DNA of 64,000 nt, from contig JAWWOH010000104.1 in NCBI GenBank assembly GCA_033851845.1, positions 38,019 through 102,018 of the forward strand, written 5' to 3'. The DNA is from RYN-124 sp033851845 (GTDB lineage Bacteria > Actinomycetota > Actinomycetes > Mycobacteriales > SCTD01). Shown here piece by piece: positions 43,978-52,776 of the stretch. Within the stretch, counting starts at the first letter, position 1, and each line of letters opens with the position of its first letter. The notes under the pieces were generated by a model. The model saw only the letters and a list, made by a program, of their open reading frames with translations, did no database searches and had not been told where the DNA came from. Position numbers and translations under genes: made by a program.

Positions 43978-45465
43978 TTGAGTCGCTCTTCGGAGGGTCC
44001 GGACAGCGCGCACTCCGACGACGATCGATGGTCCGGACGGCCGCTGCTGGCGCGGGTCGTTCGCATGGTCGTGTTCGTCGGCCCGCTGCTGGTGAGCCTG
44101 CTCGTCACCGCCGTCGCCACCCGGGCTTACCCGGCACCGGCCGGGACCGGGGCACGGGTGGCGTGGTGGGCCGGATTGCTGGCGCTCGCCACCGGGGTGG
44201 TCTGGATCGCCGACCGCGCGCTTCGCCGGCTGCTGCCACTGGCCGCGCTGCTGGAGATGTCGGTGCTGTTCCCCGGCCGGGCGCCGACCCGCTTCTCCGT
44301 CGCCCGCCAGGCCGGCGCGACGCGCCAGCTCGAAGAACTCGTCGCCAAGGCCCGCGAGAGCGACGAGAACACCGAGCCGGTGATCGCAGCGAGCCGCATC
44401 CTCGCCCTCGTTGGTGCGCTCCGCAGCCATGACCGAGCGACGCGGGGACACTCCGAGCGGGTGCGGGTCATGACCGACCTGATCGCCGAGGAGATGGGGC
44501 TGCCCCCGGGCGACCGGGACAAGCTGCGGTGGGCCGCGCTGCTGCACGACATCGGCAAGCTCGATGTGCCCGCCCGCATCCTCAACAAGCCGGGCAAGCC
44601 GACCGCCAAGGAGTGGCAGCGCCTCCAGCAGCACCCAGCAGCCGGCCAGCAGCTCGCTGCACCGCTGCTCGCGTGGCTGGGCGCCTATGCGCCGGTCATC
44701 ATCCAGCACCACGAGCGCTGGGACGGCAAGGGCTACCCCGCCGGCCTGAAGGGGGCGCAGATCTGCACGGGCGCCCGGATCGTCGCCGTCGCCGACGCCT
44801 TCGAGGTGATGACCGCTGCCCGGTCCTACAAGAAGGCGATGACGCGCGCGGTCGCGCTGCGCGAGATGACCAAGATGGCGGGCACCCAGTTCGACCCCGC
44901 CGTCGTACGAGCCCTTCTGAGCATCAGCGCGCCACGGCTGCGCTGGGCGATCGGGCCGACCGCGTGGGTCGCGCAGATCCCCATCATCGGCACGGCGCCG
45001 TCGCTGGCCGGAGTGACAGCGGTCGCCAGCCAGGCCGCAGCCGGCGCGGGAGCCGTCGGTCTGGGAGCTGCGGTCGGACTGACCTCGGTGGCCCCCGACC
45101 GCCTGCCGGGCGAGGTCGACCCGCAGGTGCTTCCTCGGATCGTGTTGCAGCAGCCTGCCGTGGCGGCGGCCGTCTCTGCATCGCCGTCGGCCGGCTCGCC
45201 GATTCCCTTGTCGCGTCCTACCCTCCAGGCGGCAGCTACCGGCGGCCCGGCGACGACTGCCCGCACCGTTGCCGCAACCGGCCAGCCCACCCCGAGCTCG
45301 AGTCCGTCCGGCAGGGCGACCGCGGCCGGGCACCGGAAGGGCGCGTCCGCCAAGCCCGCGGCGGCGACCTCGCCGGCGACTGCCAGTGCGACACCGACGG
45401 CCTCCCCGAGCCCGAGCCCCTCACCCGGCCGGGGTAAGCCGTCGCACGGCCCCGCGCACCACTAG
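43978..45465 (+). CDS. membrane HD-GYP-type phosphohydrolase
   Basis: A 495-residue protein: two or three N-terminal TM segments (about 28-95), then an HD-GYP domain with HD at 190-191 (LLHDIGKLD), HHERWDGKGYP at 244-254 and DAFEVMTAARSYK. The GYP triad is intact, so c-di-GMP hydrolysis is plausible. The last 150 residues are low-complexity Ala/Pro/Ser/Thr. TTG start after GGAGGAGG; promoter box TAACCT upstream. Ends overlap the convergent pfk gene by 4 nt. Confidence 0.88.
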   Translation: MSRSSEGPDSAHSDDDRWSGRPLLARVVRMVVFVGPLLVSLLVTAVATRAYPAPAGTGARVAWWAGLLALATGVVWIADRALRRLLPLAALLEMSVLFPGRAPTRFSVARQAGATRQLEELVAKARESDENTEPVIAASRILALVGALRSHDRATRGHSERVRVMTDLIAEEMGLPPGDRDKLRWAALLHDIGKLDVPARILNKPGKPTAKEWQRLQQHPAAGQQLAAPLLAWLGAYAPVIIQHHERWDGKGYPAGLKGAQICTGARIVAVADAFEVMTAARSYKKAMTRAVALREMTKMAGTQFDPAVVRALLSISAPRLRWAIGPTAWVAQIPIIGTAPSLAGVTAVASQAAAGAGAVGLGAAVGLTSVAPDRLPGEVDPQVLPRIVLQQPAVAAAVSASPSAGSPIPLSRPTLQAAATGGPATTARTVAATGQPTPSSSPSGRATAAGHRKGASAKPAAATSPATASATPTASPSPSPSPGRGKPSHGPAHH

Positions 45466-46487
45466 CCGAAGAAGACCTCGGCCTCCTCGTAGCGCTCGAC
45501 CGGCACGGTCTTCAGCTCCGTGGTCGCCGCGGACAACGCCACCCGCACGATCTCGGTGCCGGACAGCGCGACCATCACCCCGCTGTCCCCCTCATGGACG
45601 GCGTCGATGGCGTGTAGGCCGAACCGCGTGGCGAGGACGCGGTCGTACGCCGTCGGCGTACCGCCTCTCTGCACGTGACCGAGCACGGTCTGCCGCGACT
45701 CGAAGCCGGTCCGCTCCTCGATCTCGCGCTCGAGCACCTGGCCGATGCCGCCGAGCCGCACATGCCCGAACGCATCGAGCTCGCCCTTCTGCAGCGCCAT
45801 CGTGCCGGCCGCCGGGGTCGCCCCTTCCGCCACGACGACGATCGGCGAGTAGTGCGACGCGAACCGGTGCTTGATGTGCTCGCACACCTTGTCGATGTCG
45901 AACGGCCGCTCCGGGATCAGGATCACGTTGGCACCGCCGGCGAGTCCGGAGTGCAGCGCGATCCAGCCGGCGTGCCGACCCATCACCTCGACGATGAGCA
46001 CGCGGTGGTGCGACTCGGCCGTTGTGTGCAGCCGGTCGATGGCGTCGACGGCGATCTGGACCGCAGTGTCGAAGCCGAAGGTGTAGTCGGTGGCGCCGAG
46101 GTCGTTGTCGATCGTCTTCGGTACGCCGACGACGGTCAGCCCGGCGGCTGCCAACGCCGTCGCCACGCCGAGGGTGTCCTCCCCGCCGATGGCGATCAGC
46201 GCGTCGACGCCCGTTGCCTTGAGGTTGTCGCGGATCCGGTCGACCCCGCCCTCGACCTTGATGGGGTTGGTGCGACTGCTGCCCAGGATCGTGCCGCCAC
46301 GGGGCAGGATGCCTCGTACCTGCGGCACGCCGAGCTCCATGGTGTCGCCCTCGAGCGGGCCCCGCCAGCCGTCCCGGAAGCCGACGAACTCGTGCCCGTA
46401 GACGTCGACGCCCTTGCGCACGACGGCGCGGATCACCGCGTTCAGGCCGGGGCAGTCGCCACCACCGGTCAGCACACCGATACGCAT
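45462..46487 (-). CDS. pfkA: 6-phosphofructokinase with PPi-type active-site residues
   Basis: Glycolytic phosphofructokinase, 341 aa, start at ATG 46487 after GGAGG. VLTGGGDCPGLNAVIR and PKTIDNDLGATDYTFGFDTA are standard. At the phosphoryl-donor site it has GGEDT with Asp104 and PKTIDND with Lys124; ATP-dependent enzymes carry Gly at both. Asp104/Lys124 is the signature of pyrophosphate-dependent actinobacterial enzymes such as that of Amycolatopsis methanolica. Reversible, PPi-using activity is therefore likely. Confidence 0.93.
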   Translation of the reverse strand: MRIGVLTGGGDCPGLNAVIRAVVRKGVDVYGHEFVGFRDGWRGPLEGDTMELGVPQVRGILPRGGTILGSSRTNPIKVEGGVDRIRDNLKATGVDALIAIGGEDTLGVATALAAAGLTVVGVPKTIDNDLGATDYTFGFDTAVQIAVDAIDRLHTTAESHHRVLIVEVMGRHAGWIALHSGLAGGANVILIPERPFDIDKVCEHIKHRFASHYSPIVVVAEGATPAAGTMALQKGELDAFGHVRLGGIGQVLEREIEERTGFESRQTVLGHVQRGGTPTAYDRVLATRFGLHAIDAVHEGDSGVMVALSGTEIVRVALSAATTELKTVPVERYEEAEVFFG

Positions 46488-46553
46488 CCGAGCCTCCACG
46501 GGTCAGGTCCGGCAGAACCTATCGGCCCTCCGGCCGCGTCCCTCGCCCGACCG

Positions 46554-46615
46554 TGATCAACGCGGCCGCGCCTGATGAAGGCCGGAGGTGGAGTCCGGCG
46601 ACGGCGCGTTGATCA
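46554..46615. repeat. intergenic inverted repeat 3 (11-bp arms)
   Basis: TGATCAACGCG (46554-46564) is exactly complementary to CGCGTTGATCA (46605-46615). An inner stem GCCGGA/TCCGGC (46581-46586 and 46594-46599) nests inside. It lies between the divergent pfkA and rlpA genes, upstream of both. Confidence 0.75.
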
Positions 46616-46670
46616 AGGAGGTGGATGCAGGCGCCGATGAGCAGGTGTGCGCGTGTTTCGACGTACGACG

Positions 46671-47705
46671 ATGAGGGTTGCCCTGGTGGCGGCCATCCTC
46701 GCGCTGCCCCTCGCGCTGCCCGGTGGTGGCGCCTCGGCGGAGCCGCCCCCCACGCCGACCGCAGCGGACCTGCCGCGCCTGCAGGCCGAGCTGGCGGCCG
46801 TCACGTCGACGGCCGAGCGGCTGGCCGAGGCGCTCGACGCCGCGGCGGCTCGCGACGGCGGTCTTCGACTGGCCATGGACGAGTTGGCCGAGGAGCAGGA
46901 CGCGGCGCAGGCCCGGCTGGACGCCCGGGCCCGGCTCGTCTACATGCGCAGCCGGCCGAACCCGCTCGGCGCGCTCGCGGAGGAGCTTGCCGCCCCGGGA
47001 TTGCGGCGGATCGCGCACCAGGGCCAGACCGCGGCACTCACGGTCGACCGCTCCCTCATCGACGCCGTGGCCAGGCAGTCGGCGAAGGTGAAGGCGCTGC
47101 AGGTCCGGGCGGAGGCCTTCCGCGACCGGCTGCGGGCGCAGGCGGCAGAGGTATTCGCGGCGCAGGACAAGGCCCGCGAGCTGCTCGCTGTCGCGGAGCG
47201 GCTCGCAGCGCAGCAGCGCGCAGCGGCGGAGCTCGCCGAGCTCGCCGAGCTCGAAGCGCAGCGAGCCGCGCTCGACGAGGTCTCGGCCGCCGTCACCGCC
47301 GTACTGACCCCCGCCCAGACCCGTCGCAGCCAAGCCGCGGCACAGAACCAGGCGCCGGTCCTCGCCGTCATCGAGGCAGCCGGCTCCGACTACCCGAGGG
47401 GCTACCGACCGACCGGCGCGACGATCACCGGCACCGCGTCCTGGTACGGGCCGGGTTTCGTCGGCAGCCTGACCGCCAGCGGCGCGCCGTACGACCCCGA
47501 ACGACTGACGTGCGCCAACAAGGAGCTGCCGCTCGGCACGGTCATCCGGGTGTCGGCCAACGGCCGGGCCGTGAGCTGCTTGGTGAACGACCGCGGGCCG
47601 TACGTCGGTGACCGCATCCTGGACATGTCGCGGGCGGGTTCACGGGCGCTCGGGTACGACGGCCTGGCCGACGTCGTGATCGAGGTGCTCGCCGCTACGG
47701 GTTAG
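46671..47705 (+). CDS. secreted coiled-coil protein with C-terminal RlpA double-psi barrel
   Basis: A 344-residue export: signal peptide VALVAAILALPLALPGGGAS, a long Ala/Glu/Arg-rich coiled coil (about 30-215), then an RlpA-like barrel with GTASWYGPGFVGSLTASG, CANKELPLGT and LVNDRGPYVGDRILDMS. RlpA domains cleave or bind denuded peptidoglycan. The coiled coil resembles that of NlpC/P60 septal proteins, suggesting a role in cell separation. A GTG at 46647 is a longer alternative start. Confidence 0.88.
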   Translation: MRVALVAAILALPLALPGGGASAEPPPTPTAADLPRLQAELAAVTSTAERLAEALDAAAARDGGLRLAMDELAEEQDAAQARLDARARLVYMRSRPNPLGALAEELAAPGLRRIAHQGQTAALTVDRSLIDAVARQSAKVKALQVRAEAFRDRLRAQAAEVFAAQDKARELLAVAERLAAQQRAAAELAELAELEAQRAALDEVSAAVTAVLTPAQTRRSQAAAQNQAPVLAVIEAAGSDYPRGYRPTGATITGTASWYGPGFVGSLTASGAPYDPERLTCANKELPLGTVIRVSANGRAVSCLVNDRGPYVGDRILDMSRAGSRALGYDGLADVVIEVLAATG

Positions 47706-47815
47706 CTGTTCGCGCGGGCCTTGTCCGCTGCCTTGATCTTCTTCGCGGAGCGCTTCTCCTTGAGGGACTTGCCCTCCTTCTTGGCGCTGTCCTTCTTCGG
47801 CGACTTGTCTGACAT
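47702..47815 (-). CDS. Lys-rich small protein, 37 aa
   Basis: ORF starting MSDKSPKKDSAKKEGKSLKE and continuing in Lys/Ala-rich residues to TAA. GAGGAG lies 10 nt upstream. Similar short KSLKEKRxAKK proteins are widespread in actinobacteria and of unknown role. Its stop overlaps the rlpA stop from the other strand by a few bases. Too short for many gene finders, but composition and ribosome site support it. Confidence 0.75.
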   Translation of the reverse strand: MSDKSPKKDSAKKEGKSLKEKRSAKKIKAADKARANS

Positions 47816-47855
47816 GGCGTCATCGCTCCTCGGTAGGGGCTGACCGTACTGCCGT

Positions 47856-48344
47856 TCAGACCTCGAGGCCCAGCGAATAGGCCTTCTCGGCGAGTGCCTC
47901 CCACTTGGTCTTCACGTGCCGCGCGTCGGCGAGCGCGTCGTGCAGGCCGCTGGTCTGCTCGGGCAGCGGCGGCCGGCCGAGGTGCTCCCAGAGCTGACGC
48001 ACATCGAGGGTGAACCGCGGGATGGTCCGCGGCAGGTCGGGCATGGCGCCCCACAGCTGGCACAGCGCGACGTGGTCGTAGGCGCCGTACCAGGCCCAGA
48101 GCACAGGTGCGGGACCGAGGAAGTCCAGCAGCTCGGCCCGGATGGTGCTGCGGGGCTTCCAGGTGTTCGCCGGAGGCAGCTGCGGCAGCACGTTGTCGCG
48201 CACCCACGGATGCACGCTCATCGGGTCGAACTCGCTGGAGACCGCGTAGTACTCGCTGCCGTCCTCGCCGACGACGCCGATCGAGATCAGCGTGATGTCC
48301 GGCGCCGTGACACCGAACTCCCCGTCGTAGAAGAACCGCGCCAT
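47856..48344 (-). CDS. DEDDh 3'-5' exoribonuclease, Rv2179c/RNase AS type
   Basis: A 162-residue RNase that in M. tuberculosis (Rv2179c) trims polyadenylated RNA. The first acidic pair is in FFYDGEFG, the last motif HDALADARH supplies His and Asp of DEDDh, and FTLDVRQLW lies between. ATG is preceded by TACGGT at 6 nt on the minus strand, so probably leaderless. Neighbourhood with aroG and plsC matches the mycobacterial order. Confidence 0.9.
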   Translation of the reverse strand: MARFFYDGEFGVTAPDITLISIGVVGEDGSEYYAVSSEFDPMSVHPWVRDNVLPQLPPANTWKPRSTIRAELLDFLGPAPVLWAWYGAYDHVALCQLWGAMPDLPRTIPRFTLDVRQLWEHLGRPPLPEQTSGLHDALADARHVKTKWEALAEKAYSLGLEV

Positions 48345-48380
48345 GCCGCCACCGTAGGGGCTGGTCATAGGGTCGAATGC

Positions 48381-49190
48381 ATGACGTTCTCGATCGTGGC
48401 CCGCTCGTCGGATGGCACGCAGTGGGGCGTGGCGGTCGCCAGCAAGTTCCTGGCCGTCGGGGCTGCCGTGCCGGCGGCCCGGTTCGGTGTCGGCGCCATC
48501 GCGACGCAGTCGTTCGCCAACCTCGCGTACAAGCACGACGGCCTGCACCTGCTGCGGCGTGGGATGTCGGCGCAGCACGTCCTCGACAAGCTCACTGCGG
48601 ACGACGACCTGCGCGAGCAGCGTCAGGTCGGCATCGTCGACAAGGACGGCAACGCGGCGACCTACACGGGTGCGGCGTGCAATGCCTGGGCGGGCGGGCG
48701 AACCGGCGACGGCTACGCCGCGCAGGGCAACATCCTCACCGGGCCCGAGGTGGTCGACGCGCTGGCGGAGGCCTTCGAGGGAAACGCCGGTCCCGTCGCG
48801 CACCGGCTGTTCCAGGCGCTGCTCGCGGCCGACCGGGCAGGCGGCGACCGTCGCGGTCGGCAGAGCGCCGCGCTGTACGTCGTCAGTGAGAACGGCGGGT
48901 ACGGCGGCGGCAGCGACGTACTGGTCGACGTCCGCGTCGACGACCACGCCGATCCGGTGCCTGAGCTCGGCCGGCTGCTCGACTTGTACGACCTGTACTT
49001 CGGCAAGCCCGATCCCGACACACTTCTGCCGCTGACCGGCGAGCTGCTGGACGAGGTGCAGACGCGCCTTGGCCGGCTGGGTTACGAGAGCCTCGACGCC
49101 TGGGCCGGCGTGGAGAACTACGAGGAGCGGATCGTGAAGGACAACATCGACCCGATCGTCCTCGAGAAGCTGCGCGAAGCGACACCCTGA
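48381..49190 (+). CDS. DUF1028 family Ntn-hydrolase-like protein
   Basis: A 269-residue protein starting MTFSIVARSSDGTQWGVAVA, continuing SKFLAVG and FGVGAIATQSFANLAYK, diagnostic of DUF1028; the C-terminal 60 residues form a small helical domain. Family members have an Ntn-hydrolase fold but no proven reaction. ATG is 7 nt after TAGGGT, so probably leaderless. Its stop overlaps the glycerol kinase start (TGATG). Confidence 0.9.
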   Translation: MTFSIVARSSDGTQWGVAVASKFLAVGAAVPAARFGVGAIATQSFANLAYKHDGLHLLRRGMSAQHVLDKLTADDDLREQRQVGIVDKDGNAATYTGAACNAWAGGRTGDGYAAQGNILTGPEVVDALAEAFEGNAGPVAHRLFQALLAADRAGGDRRGRQSAALYVVSENGGYGGGSDVLVDVRVDDHADPVPELGRLLDLYDLYFGKPDPDTLLPLTGELLDEVQTRLGRLGYESLDAWAGVENYEERIVKDNIDPIVLEKLREATP

Positions 49191-50659
49191 TGCCCGTGCT
49201 GGCGATCGACGCCGGGACCACCGGCGTCACGGCGCTGGTCGTCGGCGAGGACGGGCGCGTGGTCAGCCGCGGCTACCAGGAGTTCGCCCAGCACTTCCCA
49301 CGACCGGGCTGGGTCGAGCACGAGCCGGAAGAGATCTGGGTCGCGACCCTGCAAGCGTGCCGGCTCGCGCTGCGCGACCAGACCGTCACGTGCATCGGCA
49401 TCACCAACCAGCGCGAGACGGCGGTGGTCTGGGATCGCACCCGCCTGTCCGCACCCCGCCGCGCGATCGTCTGGCAGGACAGGCGCACGACGGAGATCTG
49501 CGAGCGGCTGAAGTCCGACGGGCATGAAGCGCGGGTCGCCGAGCTGACCGGCCTGCGGCTCGATCCCTACTTCACCGCGACCAAGCTGACCTGGCTGAAG
49601 GAGCACGACGAGGCAAGCTGGCGCGGGATCACGGACGGCTCGCTCTGGGTCGGCACTGTCGACTCCTACGTCGTCGCACGACTGACCGGCGGCGCACGCC
49701 ACGTCACGGACGCGTCCAACGCATCGCGGACGCTGCTGTTCGACCTGCGAGCCGGCGGCTGGAGCGAGGAGCTGTGCTCGCTGTTCGGCGTACCGGTCGC
49801 GGCCCTGCCCGAGGTCGTTGCGTCGTACGGCGAGATCGGCCGCAGTGACCCCGACTCATTCCTGGGCCTCGACCTCCCGATCGCCGGTATCGCCGGGGAC
49901 CAGCAGGCGGCGCTGTTCGGGCAGGGCTGCTACGACGCCGGCCGGTCGAAGTGCACGTACGGCACCGGATCGTTCGTCCTCGTCAACACGGGCGAGACGC
50001 CGGTGCTGTCCGACCGGTTGCTCACGACGGTCGCGTGGATGCGACCGGACGGCGCGCTGGTGTATGCGCTGGAGGGCTCGGTGTTCGTCACCGGCTCGGC
50101 GGTGCAGTGGCTGCGGGACGGTCTGCAGATCATCGGCTCCGCGGCGGAGATCGAGTCACTGGCGGCGTCGGTGCCGGACAGCGGTGGGGTGGTGTTCGTA
50201 CCCGCGCTGACGGGTCTCGGCGCGCCGCACTGGGATCCGGAGGCGCGCGGCACAGTACTCGGCATCACCCGCGGCACGACGCGTGCGCACCTCGCCCGGG
50301 CAACCCTCGACGCGATCGCCTTCGAGGTGCGCGACGTGGTCGACGCGATGACCAACGAGGCAGGGCTGAAAGTGCCGCAACTGCAGGTCGACGGCGGCGC
50401 GAGTGCCAACAACCTGCTGTGCCAGCTGCAGGCCGACCAGCTGGGTGTCCCCGTGCAGCGACCGGAGGTGCTCGAGACAACCGCCCTCGGCGCCGCCTTC
50501 CTGGCCGGGCTCGGTACCGGTGTGTGGTCGAGCCAGGACGAGCTCGCAGAGACCTGGAAGCTGGACCGACGCTTCGAGCCGGCTGCCGGCGTACGCGATG
50601 ACGGCCGGCACGCCCAGTGGCTGCGCGGAGTGGACCGAAGCAAGGGCTGGGCGCTGTAG
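49190..50659 (+). CDS. glpK: glycerol kinase (FGGY family)
   Basis: Phosphorylates glycerol to sn-glycerol-3-phosphate. Motifs: IDAGTTGVTALVV, GITNQRETAVVWDR, IVWQDRRT, AGDQQAALFGQGCYDAG, CTYGTGSFVLVNTG and VDGGASANNLLCQLQAD. Length 489 aa is normal. No glpF or glpD is near; the coupling to a DUF1028 gene is unusual. Confidence 0.92.
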   Translation: MPVLAIDAGTTGVTALVVGEDGRVVSRGYQEFAQHFPRPGWVEHEPEEIWVATLQACRLALRDQTVTCIGITNQRETAVVWDRTRLSAPRRAIVWQDRRTTEICERLKSDGHEARVAELTGLRLDPYFTATKLTWLKEHDEASWRGITDGSLWVGTVDSYVVARLTGGARHVTDASNASRTLLFDLRAGGWSEELCSLFGVPVAALPEVVASYGEIGRSDPDSFLGLDLPIAGIAGDQQAALFGQGCYDAGRSKCTYGTGSFVLVNTGETPVLSDRLLTTVAWMRPDGALVYALEGSVFVTGSAVQWLRDGLQIIGSAAEIESLAASVPDSGGVVFVPALTGLGAPHWDPEARGTVLGITRGTTRAHLARATLDAIAFEVRDVVDAMTNEAGLKVPQLQVDGGASANNLLCQLQADQLGVPVQRPEVLETTALGAAFLAGLGTGVWSSQDELAETWKLDRRFEPAAGVRDDGRHAQWLRGVDRSKGWAL

Positions 50660-50679
50660 GTTCCGCTCGGAGGTGCGCC

Positions 50680-51471
50680 ATGGATGTGCGAGACCTGGTG
50701 CGTGGCCACTACGGCTCCGCCGGCCTGAGTGACGCCGTTCTGGGTGCGCTCTCCGGTGCGGGTGTCGACGTGTCCACCCTCACTCCCTCGGATCTGATCG
50801 CCGTCGACCAGCTCCATGCCGGCGGAGCGCCTGCAACGAGGCACGTCCTGGACCGGCTCGGCGTCCGGCCGGGTCTCAAGCTGCTCGACGTCGGCAGCGG
50901 CCTGGGCGGACCGGCGCGGATGGCGGGGGCGCAGGGTGCAGACGTGACCGGCATCGACCTCACACCGGAGTTCGTCGAAGCCGCCAACGACCTGACGAAG
51001 CGCACGGGACTGGGCGATCGGGTGCGGTTCCTGACCACTCCCGGGGAGGCACTGCCCTTCGACGACGGCTCCTTCGACGCGGCGCTGATGGTGCACGTCG
51101 GGATGAACGTCCCGGCCAAGCAGGCAGTCTTCGAGCAGGTGCACCGCGTGCTGTCCTCCGGCAGTACGTTCGCCGTCTACGACCAGATGTCGACGGGCCA
51201 GGGGGAGCCCACCTTCCCCCTGCCGTGGGCGGAGGACCCGCGTGGCTCATTCCTCGAGACGGGGGACGACTACCGCCGGCACCTGGAGTCGGCCGGCTTT
51301 CACATCGAGGAGATCGAAGACCGCACCGACGCCGTACTCGTGCCGCCACCGCCGGGCGCAATCGGGCCGGGCGACATCTTCGGTCCCGCGTTCCTTGCCG
51401 GCGTGGGCAACTACGTCGCCGCCGCGCGCGCCGGTCTCGTGCGCGCGACCCTTATCCTCGCGACCGCCTGA
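50680..51471 (+). CDS. SAM-dependent methyltransferase, class I
   Basis: A 263-residue enzyme with SAM motif KLLDVGSGLGGPARM near residue 68 and VTGIDLTPEFVEAA. Layout resembles sarcosine/dimethylglycine or phosphoethanolamine N-methyltransferases and UbiE-type enzymes; substrate uncertain. ATG at 50680 follows CGGAGG. Close after glpK, possibly co-transcribed. Confidence 0.85.
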   Translation: MDVRDLVRGHYGSAGLSDAVLGALSGAGVDVSTLTPSDLIAVDQLHAGGAPATRHVLDRLGVRPGLKLLDVGSGLGGPARMAGAQGADVTGIDLTPEFVEAANDLTKRTGLGDRVRFLTTPGEALPFDDGSFDAALMVHVGMNVPAKQAVFEQVHRVLSSGSTFAVYDQMSTGQGEPTFPLPWAEDPRGSFLETGDDYRRHLESAGFHIEEIEDRTDAVLVPPPPGAIGPGDIFGPAFLAGVGNYVAAARAGLVRATLILATA

Positions 51472-51483
51472 TCTGGCCACCCG

Positions 51484-51945
51484 ATGCCATCGGAGCAAGG
51501 TGACCGCGTTGTCAGCGCCAGTCGGGAGATCGAGGCCGAGGCCGGGCGAATCTTCGAGCTGATCGCCGATCCCAGCCAGCAACCGCGCTGGGACGGCAAC
51601 GACAACCTCGCTGAGGCGCGTCCGGGTCAGCGGGTGAACGCCGTCGGTGACGTGTTCGAGATGACCAATAGCAGCGGCCGTGTTCGCGAGAACCACGTGG
51701 TGGAGTTCGAGGAGCGGCGCCTCATCGCGTGGCGACCGGCAGAGCCCGGCAAGAAGCCGCCTGGACACCTGTGGCGATGGGAGGTCGAGGCCCTCGGTCC
51801 GTCGCGGACCCGCGTCACGCACACCTACGACTGGACCGAGCTGACCGACACCAACCGCCTGCCGCGCGCGAAGGCCACTACCTCCGACAAGCTCCAGGCC
51901 TCCGTCGACCGCCTCGCCGCCCTCGCCGAGGCGGCCGCCCGATAG
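51484..51945 (+). CDS. SRPBCC-family protein (polyketide cyclase/START-like)
   Basis: A 153-residue START-like lipid or ligand-binding fold, beginning with the typical strand VVSASREIEAEAGRIFELIA and DPSQQPRWDG, with a hydrophobic cavity expected; no catalytic residues assigned. Lies 12 nt after the methyltransferase stop, suggesting a shared transcript. Confidence 0.85.
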   Translation: MPSEQGDRVVSASREIEAEAGRIFELIADPSQQPRWDGNDNLAEARPGQRVNAVGDVFEMTNSSGRVRENHVVEFEERRLIAWRPAEPGKKPPGHLWRWEVEALGPSRTRVTHTYDWTELTDTNRLPRAKATTSDKLQASVDRLAALAEAAAR

Positions 51946-51981
51946 CCGCCCCTCCCGGACGTATTTGCCGGCACCGGACCA

Positions 51982-52065
51982 GACAGAAATGCACACTTCT
52001 CGGTACGTCGGGGCGCGCGTACGGGTGCCCCGCCGCTCGCCCGCTCAGGATTGTGCATTTCCGTC
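51982..52065. repeat. intergenic inverted repeat 4 (10-bp arms, extended to 14 with one mismatch)
   Basis: GAC-A-GAAATGCACA (51982-51995) pairs with TGTGCATTTC-C-GTC (52052-52065), one mismatch. An inner stem CGGGGC/GCCCCG (52009-52014, 52027-52032) nests inside. It occupies most of the 186-bp gap between the convergent SRPBCC and response-regulator genes. Confidence 0.78.
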
Positions 52066-52131
52066 GGGCTGAGGCGGTGGCGGCCGGCAGCGGCGGGTTG
52101 GCCATCGGCGTACGGGAGGTGGGGTTCGCGG

Positions 52132-52776
52132 CTATTCGGCGAGGCCCTTGTCGACGGCATAGCGGGTCAGCTCGACCCGGTTGTGCAGCTGCAGCTTGAT
52201 CAGCGTGTTCTGCACGTGGTTCTCGACGGTGCGATGACTGAGCACGAGCCGTTCGGCGACCTGCTTCGAGGTCAGCCCCTTCGCAACGAGACGGAGCACC
52301 TCGGTCTCACGCTCGGTCAGCCGTGGTGCTCCGTCGTCGAACTCGGTACGCCGGTACTCCCCCAGCACCAGGCCGGCCAGCCCCGGTGTGAACACCGCCT
52401 CGCCGGCAGCGGTACGGCGCACCGCATCGATGAGCTCAGCGGCGCTCGCCGACTTCACCAGGTAGCCCGTCGCCCCTGCCTTGACCGCTTCCAGCACGTC
52501 GGCCTGCTCGCCGCTCGCGGACAGGATGAGCACTTTGATGCCGAGTCCCACGACCGCGGCCGTCACCTCGACCCCGGTCCGACCGGGCATCTGCAGGTCG
52601 CACACCAGCACGTCGGGCTGCGTTGCGGTGCAGACACGGATCGCCTTCTCGCCATCACCGGCGACTCCGACGACCGTCAGGCCGGCGGCGGCGAGGTCGC
52701 GCTCGACGGCGTCGCGCCAGATCGGGTGGTCGTCGGCGACGACCAGTCGCAGCTCAGCCGGGGGCTCGGGGCACAC
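52132..52776 (-). CDS. NarL/FixJ-family response regulator (MacR-like)
   Basis: A 214-residue regulator: receiver domain with ADDHPIWRDAV, phosphoacceptor Asp in DVLVCDLQMPG and Lys in GYLVKSAS; C-terminal LuxR HTH LTERETEVLRLVAKGLTSKQ plus SHRTVENHV. The GTG start lies 23 nt inside the 3' end of the sensor kinase gene, so the pair is co-translated. Confidence 0.93.
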   Translation of the reverse strand: MCPEPPAELRLVVADDHPIWRDAVERDLAAAGLTVVGVAGDGEKAIRVCTATQPDVLVCDLQMPGRTGVEVTAAVVGLGIKVLILSASGEQADVLEAVKAGATGYLVKSASAAELIDAVRRTAAGEAVFTPGLAGLVLGEYRRTEFDDGAPRLTERETEVLRLVAKGLTSKQVAERLVLSHRTVENHVQNTLIKLQLHNRVELTRYAVDKGLAE

